Assembly: GCA_963580285.1 (NCBI GenBank)
Contig: OY757017.1
Coordinates: 18,059,003 to 18,123,002, forward strand
DNA length: 64,000 nt
From: Lucinisca nassula
Lineage: Eukaryota; Mollusca; Bivalvia; Lucinida; Lucinidae
Reading direction: 5' to 3'
The notes below the pieces were generated by a model. That model had not been told where the DNA came from. It saw nothing but the letters and a program-made list of their open reading frames with translations, and did not search any database. Shown in pieces: positions 51,631 to 61,053 of the stretch. The position numbers and the translations under genes are program-made. Position 1 is the stretch's first letter. Every line of letters starts with the position of its first letter.

Positions 51631-51848
51631 ATATGGCGGACGTTGGTAACCGAAGTGACCGCAGCCTTATAGATCCGCGCTTAGAAGTATGCAAGAAAAA
51701 GAATCCAATACGGGTGTGAGGGGTGGATAGAAAAATCCGTCCCTCGGGATCAATGTCCGGCATCACTCGGCAAGCCTCGTGATGCCGGACAGTGACCCTC
51801 GGGACGGATTTTTCCATCAACCCCTCACACCCATATAAGATTCTTATA
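51631..51848 (+). mobile_element. M6 palindromic element, copy 1
   Basis: Shared left flank ATGGCGGACGTTGGTAACCG, then a palindrome: GGTGTGAGGGGTGGATAG with CATCAACCCCTCACACC, inner AAATCCGTCCC / GGGACGGATTT and TGTCCGGCATCAC / GTGATGCCGGACA. Confidence 0.82.
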
Positions 51849-51904
51849 ACTCACCCAAATTAAACAATTCTGAATACGTTTGAGAACCGGTATGAAATTC
51901 CATG

Positions 51905-52185
51905 CATTACGATAACACGCCCATGCGATATAGTGCAAATGTTTACCTATCCCATATGGCTACATTTCTGAGGAAAATCTGTGATTTTTTTTCTTATTTA
52001 TAAAGCAAACACAGGTTGTGGGTACTCGTTAGAACTGCCTCTGCGAGGCGGTTCTAACGAGCACCCACAACTTATGTCTTGGAGCAGAAATACGAAACAT
52101 ATTGTTTACCCCCGGAAAACCCAGTTTTCTCTGTATAAAGTGGGGTTTAGACGGGTGTTTATTTCACGGACTTGTTCACGTGATG
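51905..52185 (-). mobile_element. M1 hairpin MITE, subtype B, full length
   Basis: CATTACGATAACACGCCCAT to GGACTTGTTCACGTGATGG. Tip CTGCCTCTGCGAGGCGG. Confidence 0.9.
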
Positions 52186-52439
52186 GTTGTGTTTGTCAAG
52201 TCTACACAGCCCTTAGTTGATGTGCAGCCATGTATGAAAATTTCTAGAAAAAGTGTTAATTTGTTATTTTTTCGCATGAAAAAAAATATTTATTTGATAT
52301 TTATGCCGTATATTTAACATGTATGCGTCTGAATCCGAATCAGAATTGTTACTGGTGACACGTCAAATGACATTCATGCACCAGGACCTGTGATGAGGGA
52401 AGTTAGTCCCTAGCTGAATGAATGCTGTGTACTGTAAAA

Positions 52440-53400
52440 TCAACGCAGACAAAACAAAGATCCTTGCAAAAAACGTGTTTCTATCAATGTTTGAAAACTG
52501 ATTTCCTTTTTTTTCTTCAAAAAATAGAGATACGGTTCAATTTTCGAAGTCAACCCTTTTGAAACCTGCCCAAATTATGTTTTACAAGCACAGATTGAAG
52601 GAATATGGCACAAATGCAACCGTTTCAGGCCAATTTGAATATCTAAATGTTGTTCGTTTCCTTTACTTCCGGTTTTTGTTAAAAAACAAAACAAAAAAAC
52701 AAAACAAAAAAAAACAACGTTTAAATCTTTGCAAAATGACATTGAAAAGTAAAATGGCACCGGATTAACAAAAACATTTGGCATGGACAGTGATTTAAAT
52801 TTTCTTTAAATTATATTGAAATCTGACCAACAGTCACGAAGATGGTATTGATTGAAAATGACATGAGTCATGTCTGGATTTATCTCCCTTTGGGACTATT
52901 CTGAAGCCATTTTTTGCTTAGTTTCAATAGGTACACATTCTTTCGAAAGGGGTTCAAAAACGGCTTTAGAATCGTACTAAAGTGATTAATCTGCATTTAT
53001 ACAAACATGATTCAAGCGTGATTTTCAATACACTGCATCATCGTGGCTGCGTGCCAGTTTCGTTTAAATTTAAAGTAGAGATAAATCACTGTTTATGCTT
53101 AATGTTTTCTTTTAATTCAACACATTTTCCCTTTACAATGTCATTTTGCGAAGATTCTTTCTTTTTTGAACATAAACTCGAAGTGCAGGTAGCGAACATC
53201 ATTTCGACAATCAAATGTGCCCGACAAGGGTACAGTTGGATATGTTCCATTAACCTATGCCAGTAAAACATAAATTGGTTTGGTTTTAATAACGGGATCT
53301 TTGACGTTTTATCTGTAACCCAATTGTTTTTAAACATGTCTATTTTCAAAAATCGAAAAACACACACTTTATTTAAGGATCTTTGTCGTTTTTATACTGT
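52440..53400. repeat. Long imperfect inverted repeat, arms about 320 bp
   Basis: Left arm 52450-52770 and right arm 53085-53397 align inverted along their length: AAAGATCCTTGCAAAAAACG with AAGGATCTTTGTC, AATTATGTTTTAC with GTAAAACATAAATT, ATGTTGTTCG with CGAACATCAT, TTTGCAAAATGACATTG with CAATGTCATTTTGCG. The spacer is about 315 bp. Divergence between the arms is high, so it is old. No coding capacity. Confidence 0.75.
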
Positions 53401-53695
53401 TTTACACTAAGCAATATTCATTCAGCAGCAAATAACGTTAAAATCCGACACAAGTCGTTTAAATTGTATGCAAAAAAATTACAAATTAACATTTTTCTCA
53501 AAATTTTCTTGCATGTCAGCTAATCCAATGCAAGAATTTGCCGACATAAAGAACTCAATCATGAACACTCTAACGGGTGTTCAAACTAATTCAGTATTGT
53601 TTATTTTAGGTACAATTATATGATGTATAGCGGTGCGTTTTCAAATTCACTCAGTATATGAACTAAACTAAGATAATCAGCCTAAAGCGGTATTA

Positions 53696-53891
53696 ACCCT
53701 TTTAGTACCAAATTGAATCTTCCTCCTTATATATAGCAGGAGTCCATTTCAAAATTTAGGGGTGTCAGGTTGTGTTTTCTGCCGAATTGGTTTGGAAAAT
53801 GACAACTTTTGGCAAACAGTAACCCCCCGTGTTCTACAGGCCTGCGTTGTTTGCCCGGGTACCCGTTTTGGGGTTTCCGGTACAAAATGGG
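53696..53891 (-). mobile_element. M2 MITE with TTA duplication, palindrome eroded
   Basis: ACCCTTTTAGTACC to GGTACAAAATGGG; TTA at 53693-53695 and 53892-53894. Most of the GC palindrome is deleted (CCCCCCGTGTTCTACAGGCC remains). Confidence 0.85.
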
Positions 53892-53999
53892 TTAAATAAT
53901 CAATTTACACGCCTGTTTTTGCAACAGAATAATAACACAATAGCGGATAAGGTGTATAAATGAGAAGAATTACGTAGTAAGATAATGCAAATGCTTTTG

Positions 54000-54285
54000 A
54001 TTTGTTTGTTTAATTTGAGGTTTAACGTCCCCGTCAACAATGTATAGGTCATTTCGGAGACGTTGCTTCCAATTGTGTGGGACTTTTACCCGGCATTGAG
54101 ATGAAATGTCGCCCAGTGAAACCAATAGAGCATAAGCATGGACGGTCCGATTCGCACCGCATTGCCTGGGCCGGCTTGGGTCCTCTATGCGGTTTACCAG
54201 TACTCGCGTGCCTTTCGGTTTCAGCTCTGCGTGGAAGCATCATGCACCCATCTATTTCTTCAAGCCCCGACGGACGAGGGAGCCA
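54000..54285 (-). mobile_element. SINE-1, minus strand
   Basis: TTTGTTTGTTTAATTTGAGG to CAAGCCCCGACGGACG. A short deletion removes GACATCTCAAGCCCT at 54110. Confidence 0.85.
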
Positions 54286-54372
54286 AAATGCGTTTGAATA
54301 TTGGCCAATTAACAACATGTTGAATAGAGTATACCCAGATAATAGAAGTGAAGGCAGTGCAACTAACCGGTA

Positions 54373-54888
54373 ATCGGAAAGAAAGTATCAGGAAAAAGAG
54401 TTTCGGAAAAAAGTATCAGTTTTGGGTAGGAAAAAAAGTATCTGGAAAAAAGTATCAGTTTTAACCAGATTCGCTTCTGATGTTACAATGATATGATGAT
54501 TAGGATACTTTTATATGTTTTGATTTGTTTTCAGTTTAATAATCAATTTTGCAACCTATTTCTGTAATCCTTACCTTATAAAAGGGATGAGAGGTCACTT
54601 CATTCAATGTCTGGTAAAAGTCCAAAATGACCTATATAGTGTAGACGGGGATGTTAAACCTCTAATTAAAGAAACTAAAGTGTGCAAGTCAGACCTCCAT
54701 GCACATGATAGGCGATAGGGATGACATTTCATTTCATCTCAATGTCTGGTAAAATTCCCACAAATTGGTCACATGAAACTGAGACTTTCTTCCTGATATT
54801 TTTTTTTCCTGATACTTTTTTTCCGGATTCTTTTTTTTCCGATACTTATTTTCCTGATACTTTTTTCCTGATACTTTCTTTCCTACAT
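54373..54888. repeat. Inverted pair of GTATCAG minisatellites around a worn SINE
   Basis: Left block 54373-54474 repeats AAAAAGTATCAGTTTT / AAAGTATCAGGAAAAA; right block 54783-54888 repeats CTGATACTTTTTTCC. Between them are SINE-1 tail pieces (54596-54660 and 54720-54776). Confidence 0.7.
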
Positions 54889-54895
54889 TCCAACT

Positions 54896-55880
54896 AACCC
54901 ACAGGAATCGATACAATTAACCCACAGCTCCCATCAGAGACAACAAAGGGAAAAATCACAAACATGAAACAACTAGACCCTAATGGAAACATCAATAGCG
55001 GAAAGCCAAAAGGACAGTAACTTTCCCACAAATTGGCTATCCAAAATAAAAAAAAATATAAGCGATACAGACACTCAAAGGCAAACCATATCAAAAACAA
55101 ATCGCGACAGAAGAACCGCCTTGGAACGGCCAGTGAAACGAATTCCACTTGGGGTGGGGTGGGGGTTGGCTTAAATCGATTTTACGTGGCCACAATACTC
55201 GCCCTTATTTCCGTCGCGAATTAGGTAAATAATTTCTTCAGTCCGCATGAAGTTCTCCTAACTCATCAGTTCAACATCTCCGTAAACACAAAAATCAAAC
55301 AACCACGGAGATGAAACAGCGGTGAGGACTCGACAGCAAGAAACCATTGAAATGCTGGAGCAAACGAAGACCAACAGTTAGACTCCGATGGGCCCGACCA
55401 GAGACAGAGAATAAGGCACCAACCAACGTTACATAAAATTAGATAATCTCTAATTCTCGGTAAGCCTTTACGCTGGAACCGTCGTAGAAGCTGAGGCATG
55501 GCCCACCGGCGTGCAATAAAAGATAGAAGAAAAGTTGTCAACCGTGATTGGGTTAACTACCATGCATGTAGTCAGTCGTATAACATGTATGTTGTACCCT
55601 ATCTTTTTATATCGAAGAATGATTTGACGATAGTGGGTGCTGAAGTCATTGCATTTTTATATATATCCAAAATTGAATTTTGAAATTAAATCGGAATGAC
55701 GTCCATAAATCTTTGAAAAAGCTCCCGCAGTTTATTATACCGATAACCCTGATTAATAAGTTGAGCAGTTATCAATTTATTACGAGTGTTGAAGTCAGTT
55801 GAATGACTAGACACTCTGGCAAATCGAATTAATTGCGAAATATACGGGTTCTCAGTATCAGAAGTATTTGATTTATTTAA
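54896..55880 (-). mobile_element. Lx retroelement with decayed RT C terminus, minus strand
   Basis: 3-prime end near 54900 (AATCGATACAATTAACCC), whole 3-prime region to about 55440, then RT-derived sequence. It lacks a SINE-3, so it shows the empty site for the insertion at 17414 (TCTCTAATTCTCGG region). Confidence 0.85.
55440..55880 (-). pseudogene. Lx reverse transcriptase, C-terminal remnant
   Basis: Matches the 16907-17377 ORF: YISQLIRFARVSSHSTDF, NTRNKLITAQLINQGYRY and NKLRELFQRFMDV, with stops and frameshifts after it. About 55 residues normally found between SDTE and YISQ are deleted. The 5-prime edge abuts an M6 fragment. Confidence 0.75.
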
Positions 55881-55961
55881 CTGAAAAATCCGTCCCTCGT
55901 GATGCCGGACAGTGTCCCTCGGGACGGATTTTTCCATCCACCCCTCACACCCATATAGGCT
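55881..55961 (+). mobile_element. M6 half element
   Basis: AAAAATCCGTCCCTCGTG and GGGACGGATTTTTCCATCC, then ACCCCTCACACCCATATAGG. The left arm and flank are missing. Confidence 0.75.
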
Positions 55962-56309
55962 GATGCTTTGGATCACTGGTCTTAGGATCGAATCAGCTTA
56001 TTCTGATTTCGTTTGTTGTTGTTTTTTTTTTATTTATTTCCTGATTTCTTTCATAGATAACATAACTCGACGTTTATAATTTTACATGGGTTTATTTCTG
56101 TTTCTTTTAATAATAATTAGCTCATAACTACGTCGTATATCTTTTTTTAAGACACTTCTGGTTTTTTTTGTTTGTTTTTTTTCTTTTACTTTGTCCTTTC
56201 ATTTGCGCTAGTTTTGTCAGTGCGCCGCTGTAGTGTTTAGGTATGAAATAAGCTGATCTTTACATACCTACCTGAGTTTCTGAAGTAAACCTTTCCATCC
56301 TTGAACTTT
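55962..56309. other. T-rich unassigned stretch
   Basis: Several T runs. No ORF or shared repeat. Confidence 0.5.
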
Positions 56310-56541
56310 CATTACGTTAACGCATCCGTGTGACAAAGTGAATTCTTTCATATAACCGAATTGTTATTTTCTGGTGAAATTTTGTGATAAGTTCCTCATT
56401 TAGATTCCAAACATAGGTTGTGGATGCTCGTTAAAACCGCCTCGTCGAGGCGGTTCTGACGAATACCCACAACCTATGTCTTGGAGCAAAAATAAGGAAA
56501 TAATGTATACCCCCGTAAACCCAAGTTTTCTTTATATAATA
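56310..56541 (-). mobile_element. M1 hairpin MITE, subtype B, right end replaced by M6
   Basis: CATTACGTTAACGCATCCGT to AAGTTTTCTTTATATAAT. Tip CCGCCTCGTCGAGGCGG. Confidence 0.85.
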
Positions 56542-56752
56542 TAAGAATCTTATATGGGTGTGAGGCGTGGATGGAAAAATCCGTCTCGAGGGACACTGTC
56601 CAGCATCACGAGACTTGCAGAGTGATGCCGGACAATGATCCCGAGGGACGGATTTTTCTTTCCACCCCTCACATCCATCTTGCCTGCCTTCCATTTTTAG
56701 CGCGTATTTTTAATGCTGCAATCACTTCGGTTACCAACGTCCGCCATATTAA
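56542..56752 (-). mobile_element. M6 palindromic element, copy 2
   Basis: TAAGAATCTTATATGGGTGT to GTTACCAACGTCCGCCATAT. Inverted relative to copy 1 and with the same flank, so the flank belongs to the element. Confidence 0.82.
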
Positions 56753-56954
56753 GATATCTTGTGTGCACAATTTTTAAAATAAAAAAAAATCATGCCCCTT
56801 CCCGGGTTCCGTTCTACATAACCGTTTAAGAAATGTTGGTAGATAGTGACCTGAACAACAATGCTATGAAGTTTCACTCCAATTGAATCAAAGGAATAAG
56901 AGAAATTAACATTTAAAGGTGTTTCTATTTTTATCTCTGGCAGCCACCTTGTTC

Positions 56955-57243
56955 GTTGGGGCTTGAAGAAATAGGATGGCTGCATGATGCTTACACGCAG
57001 AGCTGAAACCGACTGCACACGAGAACTGGTAAGCCGCTTAGAAGGTCTAAACCTGCCCAGGCAAACCGGTGCGAGTTGGACCGTCCATGCATTTAAACCA
57101 TATCGGTTTCATCGGGCGACAGGGCTTGAGAAGTCATTTCATCTCAAAGTCGGGAAAAGGTCCCACAAAATTGGAAGCAACGTCTCCAAAATGACCTATA
57201 CAATGTTGATGAGGACGTTAAATCTCAAATCAAACAAACAAAC
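56955..57243 (+). mobile_element. SINE-1, plus strand, nested in T3
   Basis: GGGGCTTGAAGAAATAGGAT to GAGGACGTTAAATCTCAAAT and CAAACAAACAAACA. Duplicate TTGTTCGTTGG at 56948-56958 and 57246-57256. Confidence 0.9.
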
Positions 57244-57381
57244 ATTGTTCGTTGGAACGGAAACATTTATGCTCTTTTGGTAAAGGGTCACCCAAGCAAC
57301 TTTCACATGGAGAGTGAGTGAAACTGGGCCAAATGTATAGGAGAAGGTGTCATTTAAAGCTTCTCTTTTCATCTCTGGTAT

Positions 57382-57662
57382 CAATTATGAAAACACACCT
57401 ATTCAAATACATTGCTAATTTTTTGGCCAGCAATTAGAAATTCTATGATGAAAAATTGTGTTTTTTTTTCTTATTTTTGCTCAAAACATAGATTGCGGGG
57501 ACTCGATAGAACCGCCTGGACCAGGCGGTTCTATCGAGTACCCACAATCTATGTTTTTGAGCAGAAATAAGAAAAAAAATGTATACCCCCTTAAACCCGA
57601 GTTTTACTATATAAAAGTGGGGTATGAGGGGGTCAAAATTATATAGGCGTGTTCTCGTAATG
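57382..57662 (-). mobile_element. M1 hairpin MITE, subtype A, with a covarying tip, nested in T3
   Basis: CAATTATGAAAACACACCTA to ATAGGCGTGTTCTCGTAATG. Tip ATAGAACCGCCTGG-A-CCAGGCGGTTCTAT: both arms are changed at the same paired positions. Confidence 0.9.
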
Positions 57663-58159
57663 TCCATCTTATTCATTCGAGCGTAACCGTTTATGCTAAT
57701 TTGGTAGAAGGTGTAGTTTGAATGAAATTGAGTTTTCAAGTTGTTTTTTTTTTAGCTATGACGACCATTTTATTTTGTTCAACAGAGCGAACGTGTTTTA
57801 TCAACTGCGATAGCAGGTCACCATATCAACTTTCCTGTGAGATTTGAAAGAAATTGGATTCAAGGTTTAGGAGATGTTGTCGTTTAAAGTTTTTTTTTTC
57901 TTCTATTTTTATTTCTGGTCGCCATTTTTCATCGGAGTGGAACCATTATTACAGACAATTGGATGGAAGGTCACCTTGGCAACATTCCTAAGAAGTTTAA
58001 AAAAGAAATTGATCCAGAGGTACAGGAGAAGTTGTAAAATTATTTTTTTCTCTATTTATAGTTTTGGCGGCTATCCCGTTTATCGGAGCGGCATGGTTTT
58101 AGCTATTACGGTAGGGAGCCATCTAGATCAAATTCCTGTGAAGTGTGAATCAAACAATT

Positions 58160-58456
58160 TGTTTTGTTTGTTTGATTTGAGTTTTAACGTCCCCGGTAAC
58201 ACTGTAAAGGTCATTTTGGAGACGTTGCTTCCAATTTTGAGGGACTTTTACCCGACATTGAGATGAAATTACATCTCAAGCCCTGCCGCCCAATGAAACC
58301 AATAGGGTTTATGAGCATGGACGGTCCGACACTCGCACCGCTTTGCCTGGGCAGGCTTAGATCCTCTAAGCGGTTTACCAGTACTCGTGTGCGGGTCGGT
58401 TTCAGCGTGGAAGCATCATGCAGCCCATATATTTCTACAAGCCCCGATGGGCGGGG
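58160..58456 (-). mobile_element. SINE-1, full length, nested in T3
   Basis: TTTGTTTGTTTGATTTGAGT to head GCCCCGATGGGCGGGGG. Duplicate TGAATCAAACAA at 58145-58156 and 58460-58471. Confidence 0.92.
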
Positions 58457-58561
58457 GGCATGAATCAAACAAGCCCAAGAGTATAGAATAAGTTCGCATT
58501 CAAACAGAATTGTTGATATTTGTCTATTGGTGCTCTGGTAGAGCTATCCATGCAGGCACAA

Positions 58562-58626
58562 AACGTTGACTCAACGTTGGAACAACGTTGTTTCAACGTT
58601 ACTTCAACGTTATTCCAACGTTGAGA
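58562..58626. repeat. CAACGTT palindrome cluster
   Basis: Eight AACGTT hexamers in about 65 bp, mostly in the form CAACGTT with 9-bp spacing. Confidence 0.9.
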
Positions 58627-58803
58627 ACATACTAATCATCTGAATAAATGAAGTCTATATGTTTGTCGGCCATTTTTGTATTTGGATCGGAACCTATTAA
58701 GCTATTTTTGTAGAGGGTTGCCTAAACGAATTCCTATGAAATTTGCCTCAAAACTGGACCAAAGGAATAGAATTTTTTTTGTCTATGCGCTGTGCTTATT
58801 ACA

Positions 58804-59072
58804 TAGAGGATCTTACACAAGTGGTCATTTCATATGAAATTTATGAAACGAGCCTTCGGCGAGTTTCATAAATTTCACATGAAATGACCGCGAGTGTAAG
58901 ATTGGATTTTATCGCCTTTAAATCTGATATTTTGTCCCACAAAATATGTATTGTTGACACGAACGTCGTCATCACGTTACTTAATAGTGCCAAAGTGTTA
59001 TAACACGTGTGGTCATTCGATTTTTATTACACAACGTTATCCACTGCTTATCAACGACGTCATATGATAAAC
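58804..59072 (+). mobile_element. P2 palindromic repeat, uninterrupted
   Basis: AGAGGATCTTACACAAGTGG to ACGTCATATGATAAACG. Shares its first bases (AGAGGATCTTAC) and last bases (CATATGATAAA) with P1 but has a different palindrome (TTTCATATGAAATTTATG). Serves as the empty site for T1. Confidence 0.85.
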
Positions 59073-59093
59073 GGACTTATTAGCCTGGTGTAA

Positions 59094-59371
59094 CATCACG
59101 AAAACATGCCTATATAAATTTGACCCCTTGAACCCCACTTTTGTATAGTAAAAATGGGGTTTGCAGGGGTAAACCTTAGTTTTCTTATTTCTACTCTAAA
59201 ATATAGATTCTGGGTACCCATTAGAACCCCCGCGATGAGGCGGTCTAACGAGTACCCGAAATCTATATTTTGAGCAGAAATAAGAAAATTATCACAATTT
59301 TTCATCTTAAAATTGACATTTTTTCATTGATAAAGGTTACAATGGATTTGTTTAGGCGTGTTTTCGTAATG
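59094..59371 (+). mobile_element. M1 hairpin MITE, subtype A, full length
   Basis: CATCACGAAAACATGCC to TTTAGGCGTGTTTTCGTAATG. The tip has lost one base in the left arm (AACCCCCGCGATGAGG). Confidence 0.9.
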
Positions 59372-59417
59372 AGTGGGAATTGATTCGCCTTCAGGGGAAA
59401 TGCCTCTGTCAGAACAT

Positions 59418-59620
59418 GTTGACCTGCTGAATATTTAAATATGCCACACCCACCGCTGATTACCAACCAATCAGATTACTTGATGCAAATCATTGCAACA
59501 AATTCACAAACTGAATGACAACAAATGAAGATCCTGATCAGATGGCTTCTTCAGAAGCCATCTGATCTGGATCTACATTGTTTGAAAGCTGAGAGATATC
59601 CGGGCTCAGCAGGACAAGGG
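59418..59620 (-). mobile_element. M4 MITE, minus orientation
   Basis: TTGACCTGCTGAATATTTAA to CTCAGCAGGACAAGGG. The centre GATCCTGATCAGATGGCTTC / GAAGCCATCTGATCTGGATC is a better palindrome than in the copy at 26182. Confidence 0.78.
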
Positions 59621-59654
59621 TTAAAGTTAAACAACGAGAAAGTTGAAATAACAA

Positions 59655-59770
59655 TTTACAGAGCGCAAAGGATACGGAAATATAAACTACACTATGATGT
59701 AGGGCAGGGAGACTACTTACGACCGCCACACGTTTCCAGACACCAGCTGTAGTGACGTTAAATATGTTCT
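59655..59770 (-). mobile_element. Q element fragment, minus strand
   Basis: AAAGGATACGGAAATATAAA, CACTATGATGTAGGGCAGGG and CCACACGTTTCCAGACACCA. Ends where M1 begins. Confidence 0.65.
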
Positions 59771-59771
59771 A

Positions 59772-59978
59772 TTATTATATATTAAAAGTAGGGTTCCCAG
59801 GGGTAAAACGTATTGTTCTTATTTCTGCCCTTAAATGTAGATTCGGCGGTTCTAAGGTGTAAACACAATCTATATTTTGAACAGAAATAAGAAAAAATAT
59901 CACAATTTTTTCATTATAAAATTTCATTGTTTTGGCGGTAAACTTAAAATGTATTTGTACAGGTGTGTTTTCGTAATT
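59772..59978 (+). mobile_element. M1 hairpin MITE, left end lost
   Basis: TATATTAAAAGTAGGGTTCC to TACAGGTGTGTTTTCGTAAT. One tip arm is deleted (TAGATTCGGCGGTTCTAAGG). Confidence 0.8.
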
Positions 59979-60039
59979 ACTTAAGATATAATGTCTGTAT
60001 TCAAATCTTATCTCCCCCTCAACACTGCTTAGGGACGCT

Positions 60040-60325
60040 ATATTCGATTCCATTGAACTAATACCAGATAGTAAGACGAAATGACATCCCAAGCCCTGTC
60101 GTCCAATAAAACCACGGGTACTGGTACGCAGTTTAGAGGGTCGGAGCCTGCCCGGGCAAAGAGACGTGAGTCACACAGTCCAATGCATATAAGCCTTTTG
60201 GTTTCACTGAGCGACCGTTTCATCTCAATGTCTAGTAAAAGTCACACAAAATTGGAAGCAAAGTCTCCAAAGTAACATTAATAGTGTTGAAGGAGACATA
60301 AAACTTTAATTCAAACAAACAAATT
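60040..60325 (+). mobile_element. SINE-1, diverged
   Basis: GTACTGGTACGCAGTTTAGA, CCCGGGCAAAGAGACGTG, TTGGAAGCAAAGTCTCC and GAAGGAGACATAAAACTTTA with CAAACAAAC. A reversed piece (ATGACATCCCAAGCCCTG) stands at 60081. Confidence 0.7.
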
Positions 60326-60329
60326 ATCA

Positions 60330-60613
60330 CATAACGAAAACACGCCTATACATATACATTGTAAACTTTACCGTCATAGAAATAAAAAAAATTAGATGAA
60401 AAATTGTGATATTTTTCTTATTTCTGCTCAAAATATAGATTGTGGGTACACGTTAGAACCGCCTCATCGAGGTGGTTCTAACGAACACCAACAATCTATA
60501 TTTTAGAACAGAAATAAGAATAATAGTGGTTACCCCTGTAAAGCCCATTTTTACTATATAAAAGTGGTGTTCAAGGGGGGGGGGAAGAATTTTATAGGCG
60601 TGTTTTAGTGATG
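60330..60613 (-). mobile_element. M1 hairpin MITE, subtype A, full length
   Basis: CATAACGAAAACACGCCTAT to TAGGCGTGTTTTAGTGATG. G run at 60576-60585. Lies 35 bp from an M1 in opposite orientation. Confidence 0.92.
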
Positions 60614-60647
60614 AAATTCCAATAAACGAACATGGAAAGATCGCCTT

Positions 60648-60931
60648 CATCACAAAAACACGCCTATATAATTTTGACCCCCTTGAACTCCACTTTTATA
60701 TTGTAAAACTGGGGTTTCCGGGGGTATACCTTATTTTTCTTATTTCTGCCCTAACATATAGATTGTGGTTACTCGTTAGAACCGCCTCGATGAGGCGGTT
60801 CTAACGAGTGCCCACAATCTATATTTGGAGCAGAAATAAGAATAATATCACAGTTTTTCATCATAAAATTTTCATTTTTTTTTTCGGCGATTAAGGTGGC
60901 AATGTATTTGTATAGGCGTGTTTGCGTAATG
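60648..60931 (+). mobile_element. M1 hairpin MITE, subtype A, best-preserved copy
   Basis: CATCACAAAAACACGCCTAT to ATAGGCGTGTTTGCGTAATG, 284 bp. Order: end, CCCCCTTGAACTCCAC with AAACTGGGGTTTCCGGGGG (shoulder hairpin), TTATTTTTCTTATTTCTGC arm, ATATAGATTGTGGTTACTCG, tip GAACCGCCTCGATGAGGCGG, the matching arm, then TTTTTTTCGGCGATTAAGG and the right end. No coding capacity. Confidence 0.94.
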
Positions 60932-61053
60932 TTCCGACTTGAGAATCCGAAATAGTCGGCTTGAAGACGTTTGTCTCATATCCGTAATGCTATGGTGTCT
61001 GTTCAGTAATATATCTGATATTGTTGGCATATACAGTAAAAATTCCGCTATTA

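Larger units (their letters stand above)
56810..58775. repeat. T3 diverged tandem array with three nested insertions
   Basis: About seven units of about 155 bp sharing GGAGCGGAACCATTT-like, GGTAGAAGGTCACC-like, TTCCTGTGAAGTTTGA-like, AGGAGAAGTTGTCATTTAAA-like and CTATTTTTATTTCTGG blocks. Interrupted by SINE-1 (56955), M1 (57382) and SINE-1 (58160). Confidence 0.7.

Noticed and set aside
52559..53367. ORFs of 69-94 codons on both strands
   Set aside because: They are the two arms of the long inverted repeat; Lys/Asn-rich frames with no conservation between arms at protein level.
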